In this document: in pieces, positions 1 to 8,058 of the stretch | How the letters are laid out: every line of letters begins with the position of its first letter | How positions within the stretch are numbered: position 1 is the stretch's first letter | DNA from: JBGZFC01 sp964631255 | GTDB taxonomy: Bacteria; Bacteroidota; Bacteroidia; Bacteroidales; Dysgonomonadaceae | DNA length: 46,034 nt | Assembly (NCBI GenBank): GCA_964631255.1 | Contig: CAZVWS010000011.1 | Coordinates: forward strand, 1-46,034 | Reading direction: 5' to 3' | Notes under the pieces: generated by a model | Databases searched by the model: none | The model's input: only the letters and a program-made list of their open reading frames with translations | What the model was told of the DNA's origin: nothing | Program-made: the position numbers and the translations under genes

Positions 1-9
1 ATTCAATGT

Positions 10-417
10 ATGAAAAAGATTTCTTTCATTTTTTGCACGCTTTTCGCCGTGCTATTCTTTTATAGCACACCCACTTTGCAAGCACAAGAGGCGGATGAGC
101 CTTATGTTGTTATTGCACAGATGAATTTGGATGAAAATTATTTCGATCAAGTAGTAGATTTGCTCTCGGAGCTACAACAAAATACGCTGGAAAACGAAGA
201 AGGATGCGTGGTTTTTGATGTGTTGTTGGTTGAAGACGATTTCACGAAAATATTTATTTACGAAAGTTACGAAAATGCGTCTGCTTATCAAGCACATACC
301 AATAGTGCATATTATAAACGAATTGTGAATAAAGAGCTCAAATCGCTCATCAAGCAAGAGACCAAAACCAAAGTATTTCCACTCAATTTTGAAAGTGAAA
401 TGGACGAGGGGGAATAA
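10..417 (+). CDS. Exported antibiotic-biosynthesis-monooxygenase (ABM) domain protein
   Basis: This 135-residue protein starts with a signal peptide: positive residues MKK, a hydrophobic stretch to about residue 22, and a likely cleavage site near LQAQ. The rest, about residues 30-122, reads as one ABM (YgiN-like) ferredoxin-fold domain. It has a YVVIAQMNL-type first strand, the EEGCVVFDVL segment, the IFIYESYENASAYQAH segment and a C-terminal helix. ABM proteins are small dimeric oxygenases or quinone-modifying enzymes, usually cytosolic, so the export signal is notable. No substrate can be inferred. It lies 84 bases before rex, which has its own promoter, so it probably belongs to a transcription unit that begins outside the window. 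The fold assignment is fairly firm; the reaction is unknown. Confidence 0.75.
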   Translation: MKKISFIFCTLFAVLFFYSTPTLQAQEADEPYVVIAQMNLDENYFDQVVDLLSELQQNTLENEEGCVVFDVLLVEDDFTKIFIYESYENASAYQAHTNSAYYKRIVNKELKSLIKQETKTKVFPLNFESEMDEGE

Positions 418-451
418 AAAACGAAAAGAATTTCAACAATGTAGCCAAGTA

Positions 452-482
452 TTTCATCGGTAACAATAAAAAACTATCTTTG
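452..482 (+). promoter_or_regulatory. Promoter of rex
   Basis: TATCTTTG at 475-482 is an exact match to the Bacteroidetes -7 element TAnnTTTG. A TTTC at 452-455, 19 bases upstream, is a three-of-four match to the -33 box TTTG. Transcription would start about 13 bases before the rex ATG. Confidence 0.65.
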
Positions 483-492
483 TAAATACAAA
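479..492. promoter_or_regulatory. Palindrome over the rex promoter, candidate operator
   Basis: TTTGTA-AA-TACAAA is a perfect 6-bp inverted repeat with a 2-base centre. It overlaps the last four bases of the -7 box and the expected transcription start. Known Rex sites are palindromes of the TTGTGAA-N4-TTCACAA type, so this is only a loose resemblance. The position fits an autoregulatory operator. Confidence 0.4.
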
Positions 493-501
493 TAAAATGT
501 C

Positions 502-1143
502 ATGAGTGGAAATACGAAAATTCCGGAACCTGCACTTCGTCGCTTACCTTGGTATTTGGCTTACTTGAAGTTACTCAAAAATAAAGGGCAAAGCCACGTC
601 TCATCTACTCACATTGCCAAAAAAATAAACGTAACCTCCACGCAAATAGCCAAAGATCTTTCGTTTGTTGATATAAACGGCAAAACGCGAGTGGGTTACG
701 ATGTAAATGAACTGGTTGGTGTATTGGAAGATTTCTTGGGATTCAATACCCGACATGCAGCCGTTTTATTTGGTGTGGGAAGCTTGGGTGCGGCACTTTT
801 GTCCGACTCCGGGCTGGAGCAGTTTGGTCTGAAAATTTTTGCCGGATTCGATAACAATCCCAACCTCGTCAACACCCAAGTGCATGGCATACCGGTGTAC
901 GATGCCTCTTTGTTTGGTGAAATGAATAGCGGCTTGCAGGCCGAGATAGGAGTTTTGACCGTTCCTGCCGAATTTGCACAAGAGGTGGCAGAAAACATGA
1001 TTGCCGGCGGCATCAAAGCCATCTGGAATTTTACGCCATTTCGTATCCGCGTACCCGAAAATATTGTTCTACAAAACACCTCGCTCTACGCGCACTTGGC
1101 GGTAATGTTCAACCGATTGAAACACAACAACGCTATTTTATAG
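502..1143 (+). CDS. rex: Redox-sensing transcriptional repressor Rex
   Basis: The 213-residue length is normal for Rex. Residues about 1-75 form the winged-helix DNA-binding domain (ALRRLPWYLAYLKLL, then STHIAKKINVTSTQIAKDLS). Residues about 80-213 form a Rossmann domain with the dinucleotide motif GVGSLG at 91-96. Rex proteins are homodimers that bind DNA when NAD+ is high and release it when NADH rises. They control fermentation and respiratory genes in many bacteria. The chosen ATG at 502 is preceded by ATG TCA TGA at 497-505, whose stop overlaps the start codon. A palindrome in the promoter suggests autoregulation. The FAH-family gene and porU follow at 39 and 15 bases, so they are probably cotranscribed. 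Confidence 0.95.
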   Translation: MSGNTKIPEPALRRLPWYLAYLKLLKNKGQSHVSSTHIAKKINVTSTQIAKDLSFVDINGKTRVGYDVNELVGVLEDFLGFNTRHAAVLFGVGSLGAALLSDSGLEQFGLKIFAGFDNNPNLVNTQVHGIPVYDASLFGEMNSGLQAEIGVLTVPAEFAQEVAENMIAGGIKAIWNFTPFRIRVPENIVLQNTSLYAHLAVMFNRLKHNNAIL

Positions 1144-1182
1144 TTCTCCAAATATTAATTTCTAACAAAACGTAACAAACAG

Positions 1183-1797
1183 ATGAAGATATTTGCTATC
1201 GGGCTTAACTATGATTCACACAATAAAGAAATGAAAAGAACGTTTGAAAGTAGTGAACCTGTTGTTTTTATGAAACCCGATACTGCTCTGCTGAAAGATG
1301 GGAAGCCGTTTTTTATACCCGATTTTTCGCAAGAGATACATTACGAAACAGAATTGGTAATTAAAATAAACAGATTAGGGAAAAATATTTCGGAGAAATT
1401 TGCACATCGCTATTTCGATGAAATTACGGTAGGAATAGATTTCACGGCAAGAGACCTGCAGCGCAAACAAAAAGAGATGGGTTTGCCGTGGGAAATAGCC
1501 AAAAGTTTTGACAATTCGGCAGCAATAGGCGATTTTATCTCCATCGGCAGTGTGCAGAACTTAGACAATATCGATTTCCAACTTTTGATAAACGACCAAT
1601 TGGCACAACATGGCAACAGCCAAGATATGATATACTCGTTTTCAAAAATTGTATCGTATATCAGTCGGTTTTTCACGCTAAAAATAGGCGATTTAATTTT
1701 TACCGGCACACCTGCCGGTGTAGGCAGAGTAAATATAAACGATCATTTGCAAGGTTTTTTGAACCAACAAAAAATACTTGATTTCAGAATAAAGTAA
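1183..1797 (+). CDS. Fumarylacetoacetate hydrolase (FAH) family protein
   Basis: A 204-residue single-domain member of the FAH superfamily, close in length to YcgM/FAHD1 proteins. The metal-binding acidic set is visible: E55 and E57 in HYETEL and D86 in GIDFTARD. The catalytic-site segment AKSFDNSAAIGDF and the C-terminal LIFTGTPAGVG signature follow. The family cleaves or decarboxylates 2-oxo acids such as acylpyruvates or oxaloacetate; the substrate here cannot be told from sequence. It lies 39 bases after rex and 15 before porU on the same strand. My recollection is that a FAH-family gene also precedes porU in Porphyromonas, so the neighbourhood is probably old rather than functional evidence for secretion. 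Confidence 0.88.
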   Translation: MKIFAIGLNYDSHNKEMKRTFESSEPVVFMKPDTALLKDGKPFFIPDFSQEIHYETELVIKINRLGKNISEKFAHRYFDEITVGIDFTARDLQRKQKEMGLPWEIAKSFDNSAAIGDFISIGSVQNLDNIDFQLLINDQLAQHGNSQDMIYSFSKIVSYISRFFTLKIGDLIFTGTPAGVGRVNINDHLQGFLNQQKILDFRIK

Positions 1798-1812
1798 ACG
1801 TTATCAACGACA

Positions 1813-4800
1813 ATGAGAATTTCTTATATAAAAATAGTTTTCGTTCTGTTTTTTGCACTTTTGGCAAAAAATATAATCGCGCAAAACCCGACTAACGACG
1901 GCTCGCGCTATGCTCCAAATTCTGTGCTTGCCACCGGAAACTGGTATAAAATAAAGACTACCCAAAAAAGTTTTTATAAACTAACCTACGAAGAGCTAAA
2001 CAAAATGGGACTATCTGACCCTTCCAAAGTAAAAATATTTGGCTACGGCGGGAACTTATTAAATCAGGATTTCTCCACACCCTATATCGACGATTTGCCC
2101 GAATTACCTATTTGGATGGAAACCGGCGACGACAATACTTTTGGTAGCGGCGACTACATACTTTTTTACGCGCAAGGCACCGTGAAATGGATGTTGAATT
2201 CGAATAAAAACGAATTTTATCGCGAAAACAATCCGTATGCAACCAATGCCTATTTCTTTGTAACCGAAGGCGAAGAGGGAAAACGAATGCCTATCGCGCC
2301 CGGCGGTCCGACCGAGTTTTCGCAATCGCTCGACTGGTACGATGATTATGCCATTCACGAAAAAGACGAGAGAAACGTCATCGAGTCGGGACGCGAATTT
2401 TATGGCGAATCGTTCAGAATCTCTAATATACAAAACTTCACGTTCGATACGCCCGGCATCTTATCGGGTAAATATGCAACCATCAATTTCATATCGAAAA
2501 CATCTGCCGCTACTCCACTGCAAGTTGCCATCAACGGAATTTCAACCTTATCGGGCAACGTGCCTGTTACGGCAAACCGATACGCGGCTGCTTCCGAACT
2601 AACTCTCATGGGCGACTGGAACGGTGCCGTGAACGAGCAAAACACGGTAAACGTGAATTACTCGGGTGTCAACTATGACAATACCTATCTCAACTACATT
2701 ATATTGCAATACACGCGCCGTTTGCAATCGTATGATGCAGTTACGTTTTTCAGAAACATATCGGCAAGAAATATTCCTTCCCAATTCAGAATATTGAACG
2801 CCACACCTCAACAACTCATCTTCAATGTAACCGATGAGATAAATCCCACCCAAATAAACGCGGAACTTACCGGAGGAGCAGCACAATTTACCCTTCTTTC
2901 TAATAAGTTGGAAGAATTTGCCATTGTGGATTTAACCAAACCGATACCCGAACCCGAAGTAATTGGCAAAATTGATAACCAAGACCTGCATGCTTTGCCC
3001 AGAGCAGATATGGTAATCATTGTACAACCATCGTTGGAGCACTTTGCAAATCAACTGGCAAAAATACACTTAGACGATTCCGGCTTGACCTCGATAGTAG
3101 TAAATCCCGATAAAATATTCAATGAATTTTCGTCAGGAAAACCCGATGCAACCGCTTATCGCCGATTTTTGAAAATGTTTTACGACAGAGCGCAAACCGA
3201 CGAAGAAAAGCCCAAATATCTGTTACTCTTTGGCGATGGCGTTTATGACAACCGACTTATCGAAAGCAACAAATGGAGCAGTGTGAATACATCGGCTTTT
3301 CTGCTAACTTACCAATCGGCTCAATCATTGTCGCAAACCGGCTCGTACGTTACCGACGACTATTTCGGATTTTTGGACGATAGCGAAGGAGTAACCATTT
3401 CGCAAGACAAATTGGACATTGGTATTGGTAGATTTCCCGTGAGAAAACCCGATGAAGCACGCGGTATCATTACAAAAATTGAAAAATATCTGAAAGACAA
3501 AGACCAAGGTATTTGGAAAAATAACTTGCTCTTTTTGGCAGATGATGCCATTGCAGCAGGCAACTCGGCGTATAGCGAACAAATTCACGTGGTTGATACC
3601 GATAAATTGACCGAAATGATTAACGAAGATAAGCCGCAATTTATTGTAAATAAATTATATATGGATGCATTCGAGAGACAAGAAACCGGTGAAGGCGGAC
3701 GCTATCCCGATGCACAGAAAAAACTTTTCGAGTCTATCGATAATGGACAATTGCTGATTAATTTCATGGGACACGGCTCTACACGAGATTGGACCCATGA
3801 GTATATTCTGAAATACTCCGATATAGAAAAAATGACCAATAGCCGTCTGCCGGTTTGGATTACAGCCACTTGCGATTTTAGCCGCTTCGATGCCGAAAGC
3901 ACTTCGGGAGGAGAAATGGCATTGATAAATCCACGCGGCGGTGCCATAGCTCTGTACTCAACCGTTAGATTGGTTTACGCCAGCAGCAACATGCTTTTGG
4001 CAACGGGATTGTTCAAGAATATTTTCAACAAAGAAGACGGCAAACCACTTCGTTTGGGCGACATCATGAAATTGGCGAAGCGTGAAAGCAATTTGGCTTT
4101 CGACTCAAACAAACTCAATTTCATGCTCTTGGGCGACCCGGCTCTCCGACTATCGTATCCCAACGAAAACCCAAAAGTGCAGATAACCGAAATCAATGGT
4201 GCACCGGTAGGCGATCAACCACTTGTGTTTCAAGCTCTATCTTCGGTTAGGTTGAAGGGGAAAATTGCTTTTGAAGATGGCACTATCGATACCGATTTCA
4301 ATGGGTTTATCGATTCCAAAATATTTGACTCACGACAACAATTGACCACTCGCGACAATGCCAACGCCAACATCAACTTCACCTACTTCGACTACACCAA
4401 CACCATCTACAACGGTATGGCGGAAGTTAAAAATGGAGAGTTCGATTACACATTTGTCGTACCAAAAGATATTCTGTATTCTACCGACGACAACGGTAAA
4501 ATGAGTTTCTACGCTTATCAAACCGGAGGAACAAAAAAAGCACATGGTTATTTCTCCAATTATAAAATATATGGAACGGCTTCCAATACAACCAACGACA
4601 CCACGCCTCCCGAAATAACGAAATTGTACTTGAATAGCGAGAATTTTGTGTCGGGCGACAAAACCAACAATACCCCGCTACTCATTGCAGAGGTAACAGA
4701 TGATATTGGAATCAACCTGTCCGGATGGCACGGGCATGAAATAACAGTAACCATCGAGGGGATTTCTAAAAACTATCTGAAAACCTACGACGTTACCAGC

Positions 4801-5277
4801 AATTTCCAAACCATTGCCAACTCGGCGGGCTCCGGACTCATTCGTATGCTCATTCCCGATTTGGAAAATGGCAAGTACAAACTCACTTTCCGTGTGTGGG
4901 ACGTGAGTAACAACTCGGCAACCAAAGATATCGAGTTTGTGGTTTCGGACGATTTTGAACCCACGGTAAACGAATTCTTCATCTACGGAAATCCGGCGAA
5001 AGATTTGACCCGATTTGTACTTACTACCAATATCCCGGGCTCCGAACTTTTGGTTACATTCCAGGTTTATAACATGGCAGGAGCACTGCTTTGGACGCAC
5101 CAGGAGAGATCGGCTTCGGGCAATAATGTACGCGATATAGAGTACGAGTGGAATTTATCTACCCGCGATGGCTCCCGTTTGCACCCGGGTATCTATTTGG
5201 TTCGGGCCTCGGTGTCAAATGCCAACGGACTGACCGAGAGTGCCAAAGCACAAAAACTTATCATCACGAAACAGTAA
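1813..5277 (+). CDS. porU: Type IX secretion system sortase PorU (gingipain-like C25 peptidase)
   Basis: This 1154-residue protein has a signal peptide (residues 1 to about 24, ending in IIAQ) and a C25-type caspase-fold cysteine peptidase region at about 395-790. The catalytic dyad is visible as H654 in FMGHGSTRDW and C687 in ITATCDFSRF, nearly the same numbers I recall for P. gingivalis PorU. Ig-like segments follow. The last roughly 90 residues have the FlgD/CTD-like pattern (VYNMAGALLW, HPGIYLVRA, KLIITK) typical of T9SS proteins. PorU sits on the cell surface, removes the C-terminal secretion signal from T9SS cargo and attaches anionic lipopolysaccharide to it. It works in a complex with PorV, encoded 60 bases downstream, PorQ and PorZ. 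The length and motifs show an intact gene. Confidence 0.97.
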   Translation: MRISYIKIVFVLFFALLAKNIIAQNPTNDGSRYAPNSVLATGNWYKIKTTQKSFYKLTYEELNKMGLSDPSKVKIFGYGGNLLNQDFSTPYIDDLPELPIWMETGDDNTFGSGDYILFYAQGTVKWMLNSNKNEFYRENNPYATNAYFFVTEGEEGKRMPIAPGGPTEFSQSLDWYDDYAIHEKDERNVIESGREFYGESFRISNIQNFTFDTPGILSGKYATINFISKTSAATPLQVAINGISTLSGNVPVTANRYAAASELTLMGDWNGAVNEQNTVNVNYSGVNYDNTYLNYIILQYTRRLQSYDAVTFFRNISARNIPSQFRILNATPQQLIFNVTDEINPTQINAELTGGAAQFTLLSNKLEEFAIVDLTKPIPEPEVIGKIDNQDLHALPRADMVIIVQPSLEHFANQLAKIHLDDSGLTSIVVNPDKIFNEFSSGKPDATAYRRFLKMFYDRAQTDEEKPKYLLLFGDGVYDNRLIESNKWSSVNTSAFLLTYQSAQSLSQTGSYVTDDYFGFLDDSEGVTISQDKLDIGIGRFPVRKPDEARGIITKIEKYLKDKDQGIWKNNLLFLADDAIAAGNSAYSEQIHVVDTDKLTEMINEDKPQFIVNKLYMDAFERQETGEGGRYPDAQKKLFESIDNGQLLINFMGHGSTRDWTHEYILKYSDIEKMTNSRLPVWITATCDFSRFDAESTSGGEMALINPRGGAIALYSTVRLVYASSNMLLATGLFKNIFNKEDGKPLRLGDIMKLAKRESNLAFDSNKLNFMLLGDPALRLSYPNENPKVQITEINGAPVGDQPLVFQALSSVRLKGKIAFEDGTIDTDFNGFIDSKIFDSRQQLTTRDNANANINFTYFDYTNTIYNGMAEVKNGEFDYTFVVPKDILYSTDDNGKMSFYAYQTGGTKKAHGYFSNYKIYGTASNTTNDTTPPEITKLYLNSENFVSGDKTNNTPLLIAEVTDDIGINLSGWHGHEITVTIEGISKNYLKTYDVTSNFQTIANSAGSGLIRMLIPDLENGKYKLTFRVWDVSNNSATKDIEFVVSDDFEPTVNEFFIYGNPAKDLTRFVLTTNIPGSELLVTFQVYNMAGALLWTHQERSASGNNVRDIEYEWNLSTRDGSRLHPGIYLVRASVSNANGLTESAKAQKLIITKQ

Positions 5278-5337
5278 AAAAATAAAACCAACGAGAGTTC
5301 ATAATTATTTGCACATAACACAAAAATTAATATCAAA

Positions 5338-6525
5338 ATGAATTTAAAATCAATTATCAACTTAGCTACGATTATCTTACTTTTGTCAGTTAGTCAGATT
5401 GCAAAATCGGAAAACAATAATCCACCGACACAAGGTTATAATCCTATTCATGTTGCTGTTCCATCGCTACAAATTGCACCCGATGCCCGCGGAGGCGGTA
5501 TGGGGGATATAGGTGTGGCAACCATGCCCGATGTTTATTCGCAACACTGGAACGCGGCAAAATATCCATTTGTGAATAGCAATGCCGGATTTTCACTCTC
5601 CTACACACCATGGTTGAGCAAATTGGTCAACGATATAGACTTGGTATATGTTTCTGGATTTTGGAAATTCGGAAACGAAAATCTGAACGCTTTAAGTGCC
5701 TCTTTGCGCTATTTCTCGCTTGGAGACATTGCTCTAACCGACCTCAACGGCGATTTCTGGCAAAGTGTTTCGCCCAAAGAAATGGCGATAGACTTGGCAT
5801 ATTCCAGAAAACTGACCGAAACTTTTTCGGGTGCAGTTACACTTCGATATATCCATGCCGATTACTCTTACGGACAAGACGATGGCTCTACTCCCGGAAG
5901 TGCATTTGCAGCTGACGTAGCCGGATACAATGAGTCGTACATCAATTTGGGAGGCAACGAAGCCCTTTTAGGATTGGGTTTCAACCTTTCAAATATCGGT
6001 ACAAAAATATCTTACGATGGTGGTAATACATCCATGTTTTTGCCGGCAAACTTCCGTCTTGGTGCATCGTTGGGTTACCCAATCGACGATAAAAACACTT
6101 TCTCGTTCAGCATAGATATCAATAAATTGTTGGTTCCAACACCTCCCATCAAACTGGAAGGAGAAACAGACCCAGATTGGCAAGCTCGTTTGGATGCCTA
6201 CAACAATATCTCGTCCGTATCGGGTGTTTTCAAATCATTTGGCGACGCTCCCGGTGGTTTCAAAGAAGAGATGCAAGAGGTAATGTGGTCTGTGGGAGCA
6301 GAATATATGTACAACAACCAGTTTTCTGTTCGCGCCGGATATTTTAACGAGAACGAGTATAAAGGAAACAGAAAATATTTCTCCATAGGTGCCGGTTTCA
6401 GAATGAGCGCGTTCCAGTTGGATGCTGCATACCTGATTTCCACTGCACAATCCAATCCGTTGGATCAAACTTTGCGCTTGTCGCTCGGATTTGATATGGA
6501 CGGTATAAAACAGCTTTTCAACTAA
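5338..6525 (+). CDS. porV: T9SS outer-membrane shuttle protein PorV (LptO)
   Basis: The 395-residue protein has a signal peptide ending near KSEN and a FadL-like outer-membrane beta-barrel throughout. The N-terminal signature, PSLQIAPDARGGGMGDIG followed by SQHWNAAKYPF, is characteristic of PorV. Later segments alternate as amphipathic strands and the chain ends in LRLSLGFDMDG. PorV collects folded cargo by its C-terminal domain from the SprA translocon and delivers it to the PorU attachment complex. It follows porU by 60 bases and is most likely in the same transcript. A strong hairpin follows the stop codon. Confidence 0.96.
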   Translation: MNLKSIINLATIILLLSVSQIAKSENNNPPTQGYNPIHVAVPSLQIAPDARGGGMGDIGVATMPDVYSQHWNAAKYPFVNSNAGFSLSYTPWLSKLVNDIDLVYVSGFWKFGNENLNALSASLRYFSLGDIALTDLNGDFWQSVSPKEMAIDLAYSRKLTETFSGAVTLRYIHADYSYGQDDGSTPGSAFAADVAGYNESYINLGGNEALLGLGFNLSNIGTKISYDGGNTSMFLPANFRLGASLGYPIDDKNTFSFSIDINKLLVPTPPIKLEGETDPDWQARLDAYNNISSVSGVFKSFGDAPGGFKEEMQEVMWSVGAEYMYNNQFSVRAGYFNENEYKGNRKYFSIGAGFRMSAFQLDAAYLISTAQSNPLDQTLRLSLGFDMDGIKQLFN

Positions 6526-6561
6526 GCACTTTTTTTACTACTAAATAATTTTTTTTCATTT

Positions 6562-6606
6562 GAATGAGATTGAGAATATGATTTTTTGATATTTTCAATC
6601 TCATTC
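6562..6606 (+). terminator. 18-bp hairpin after porV
   Basis: Arms at 6562-6579 and 6589-6606 pair over 18 bases with one G-U pair, around a 9-base loop. No U-tract follows, so this may be a terminator of the U-poor kind or an mRNA 3'-end stabiliser separating porV from ispF. Confidence 0.6.
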
Positions 6607-6657
6607 GATTTGTCGAGATACCATCGATAGGAAAAAGAGCAAATTTTTTTAAACGAA

Positions 6658-7140
6658 ATGAGGATAAAAGTAGGTTTCGGGTACGATATGCATCGCTTGG
6701 AAGAGGGGCGCGAACTTTGGATGGGAGGCATACAGATAGAGCACGAAAAAGGATTGCAAGGGCATTCCGATGCCGATGTGCTGATACATGCCATTTGCGA
6801 TGCACTGTTGGGTGCTGCCAATTTGCGGGATATTGGCTACCATTTTCCCGACAACAGTGCAGATTATTTGCAAATAGACAGCAAAATCTTGCTGCACAAA
6901 ACGGTAGAACTGCTCTATAAACAAGGATATAGTATCGGCAATATAGATGCAACCATTTGTGCGGAAGCACCCAAAATGAATCCGCACATTCCTGCCATGC
7001 AGCAAATATTGGCAGAAACCATGGAGATAAAAAAAGAAGACATATCCATCAAAGCAACTACATCCGAAAAAATGGGATTCGTGGGTCGCAAAGAGGGCAT
7101 TTCGGCATACGCCGTGGTACTCATCTACCAATATCAATAA
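6658..7140 (+). CDS. ispF: 2-C-methyl-D-erythritol 2,4-cyclodiphosphate synthase
   Basis: The 160-residue length is standard for IspF. The enzyme cyclises 4-diphosphocytidyl-2-C-methylerythritol 2-phosphate with release of CMP, in the non-mevalonate isoprenoid pathway. The metal ligands D10 and H12 (GYDMHRL) and H44 (in the run after GHSDADVL) are in place. The signature ATTSEKMGFVGRKEGI lies near the C-terminus. Isoprenoids made here feed UppS, encoded at 26430-27179. The gene follows porV, as I recall it does in Porphyromonas, but a hairpin separates the two and I see no clear promoter. Confidence 0.97.
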   Translation: MRIKVGFGYDMHRLEEGRELWMGGIQIEHEKGLQGHSDADVLIHAICDALLGAANLRDIGYHFPDNSADYLQIDSKILLHKTVELLYKQGYSIGNIDATICAEAPKMNPHIPAMQQILAETMEIKKEDISIKATTSEKMGFVGRKEGISAYAVVLIYQYQ

Positions 7141-7188
7141 GTAACCGCACAACAAAAAGATAGTGATGACGATTAACTCTTGTTGAAC

Positions 7189-7815
7189 ATGTTATTTAGT
7201 CTTATACAACGCAAACGGCACGCGAAAGGATACGGAATACACTCTCCTTTCGCTTTCCATTTTATAACGCGTGTAGTTTATTCGCCTCATATTTATTACG
7301 CCTTTTCCGATATAGAAAATCTCTTGTCGAAACTAAAAAGCGAGGTCGAAAATCCCAAACTACATCACTTGTCGTATAGGCTTGTTCAATATTTTCGCCC
7401 GCGAAGTGTGTTAGAAATTTGTCCGCCAAGCGGTGTAAATTCGTTGTACATTTGCCATTCGCAACCCAAAATGAAATGCGATAACTGGGTTCAAAACGGA
7501 GAGTATAATACAACGGTTCAACCATTTTTAGAAAACCATTTTAGTCAATTTAGAACCATAAAAAAAGTGGATGACGCTTGCAATTATGACGCCATACTTG
7601 TCTATCCCAACAAAAATGAGATAGAACCAGACCGGCTTTTGTCTTGTAGCGAGAAAGATGCATTTTGGATAATAGCCGGCATAAATAAGGGCGCGGGAAA
7701 ACATTTGTGGCGAAAATTGGTTAAAGATAGCAGGATTCAAGTAACAATGGATTGGAAAGATATCGGGATTGTTGTCTTGAAAAAAGATTTTCTGAAATCG
7801 CATTATTTAATATAA
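7189..7815 (+). CDS. Degenerate class I methyltransferase-like protein
   Basis: A 208-residue protein starting at ATG 7189; a TTG at 7180 would add three residues. The opening KGYGIHSPFAFHFITRVVY followed by YYAF is a block I associate with Bacteroidetes proteins annotated as SAM-dependent methyltransferases. The expected SAM-binding motif I is altered: it reads VLEICPPSGVNSLYI rather than an E/DxGxGxG loop. A strand-like YDAILVYPN occupies the motif II/IV region, but no catalytic signature is evident after it. The reaction is therefore unknown and the enzyme may have lost SAM binding. It lies 48 bases after ispF on the same strand. Confidence 0.5.
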   Translation: MLFSLIQRKRHAKGYGIHSPFAFHFITRVVYSPHIYYAFSDIENLLSKLKSEVENPKLHHLSYRLVQYFRPRSVLEICPPSGVNSLYICHSQPKMKCDNWVQNGEYNTTVQPFLENHFSQFRTIKKVDDACNYDAILVYPNKNEIEPDRLLSCSEKDAFWIIAGINKGAGKHLWRKLVKDSRIQVTMDWKDIGIVVLKKDFLKSHYLI

Positions 7816-7883
7816 ACAGATAAAGTAAAAACAAAAATAGAAAACACCCAGAACCAAAACAATTTTTTTTGAATACAAGAAAA

Positions 7884-7970
7884 ATGGATAATAAGGTAGG
7901 AAATGGCTTATCGCACCAAACGGGTAATCCGTCAGACACACAAGTGGATAATTTACCTCTAAGTTCTTGA
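7884..7970 (+). other. Possible 28-residue small ORF running into the tandem repeat
   Basis: ATG at 7884 opens a 28-codon frame rich in polar residues (ending NLPLSS), whose stop lies inside the first repeat unit. No good ribosome-binding site, signal or homology is visible. It may be a fragment of a former gene or chance. Confidence 0.15.
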
Positions 7971-8042
7971 CTCTTTTATCTTGGCTCTTACGCCTTTTGT
8001 CTTGATTCTTTCATCTTGATTCTTATGTCTTGGTTCATGGCT
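7966..8042. repeat. Five-unit degenerate 14-nt tandem repeat (CTTGRYTCTTNNNT)
   Basis: Units start at 7966, 7980, 8001, 8015 and 8029. Four are 14 bases long and the second carries a 7-base insert. Each begins CTTGA or CTTGG. The array ends 16 bases before the cobalamin adenosyltransferase start codon. The rest of the 7816-8058 gap is AT-rich and holds nothing else I recognise apart from the small ORF listed separately. Confidence 0.75.
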
Positions 8043-8058
8043 CTAAACAATAAAAAAC

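Noticed and set aside
6518..7155. Long minus-strand frames opposite ispF
   Set aside because: IspF on the plus strand has its full set of metal ligands and length; the opposite frames run into intergenic DNA.
7966..8042. CRISPR array
   Set aside because: Units are 14 bases, contiguous and degenerate, with no unique spacers and no cas genes nearby.
7816..8058. Cobalamin riboswitch upstream of the adenosyltransferase gene
   Set aside because: No conserved B12-box core could be found; the region is AT-rich plus the tandem repeat.
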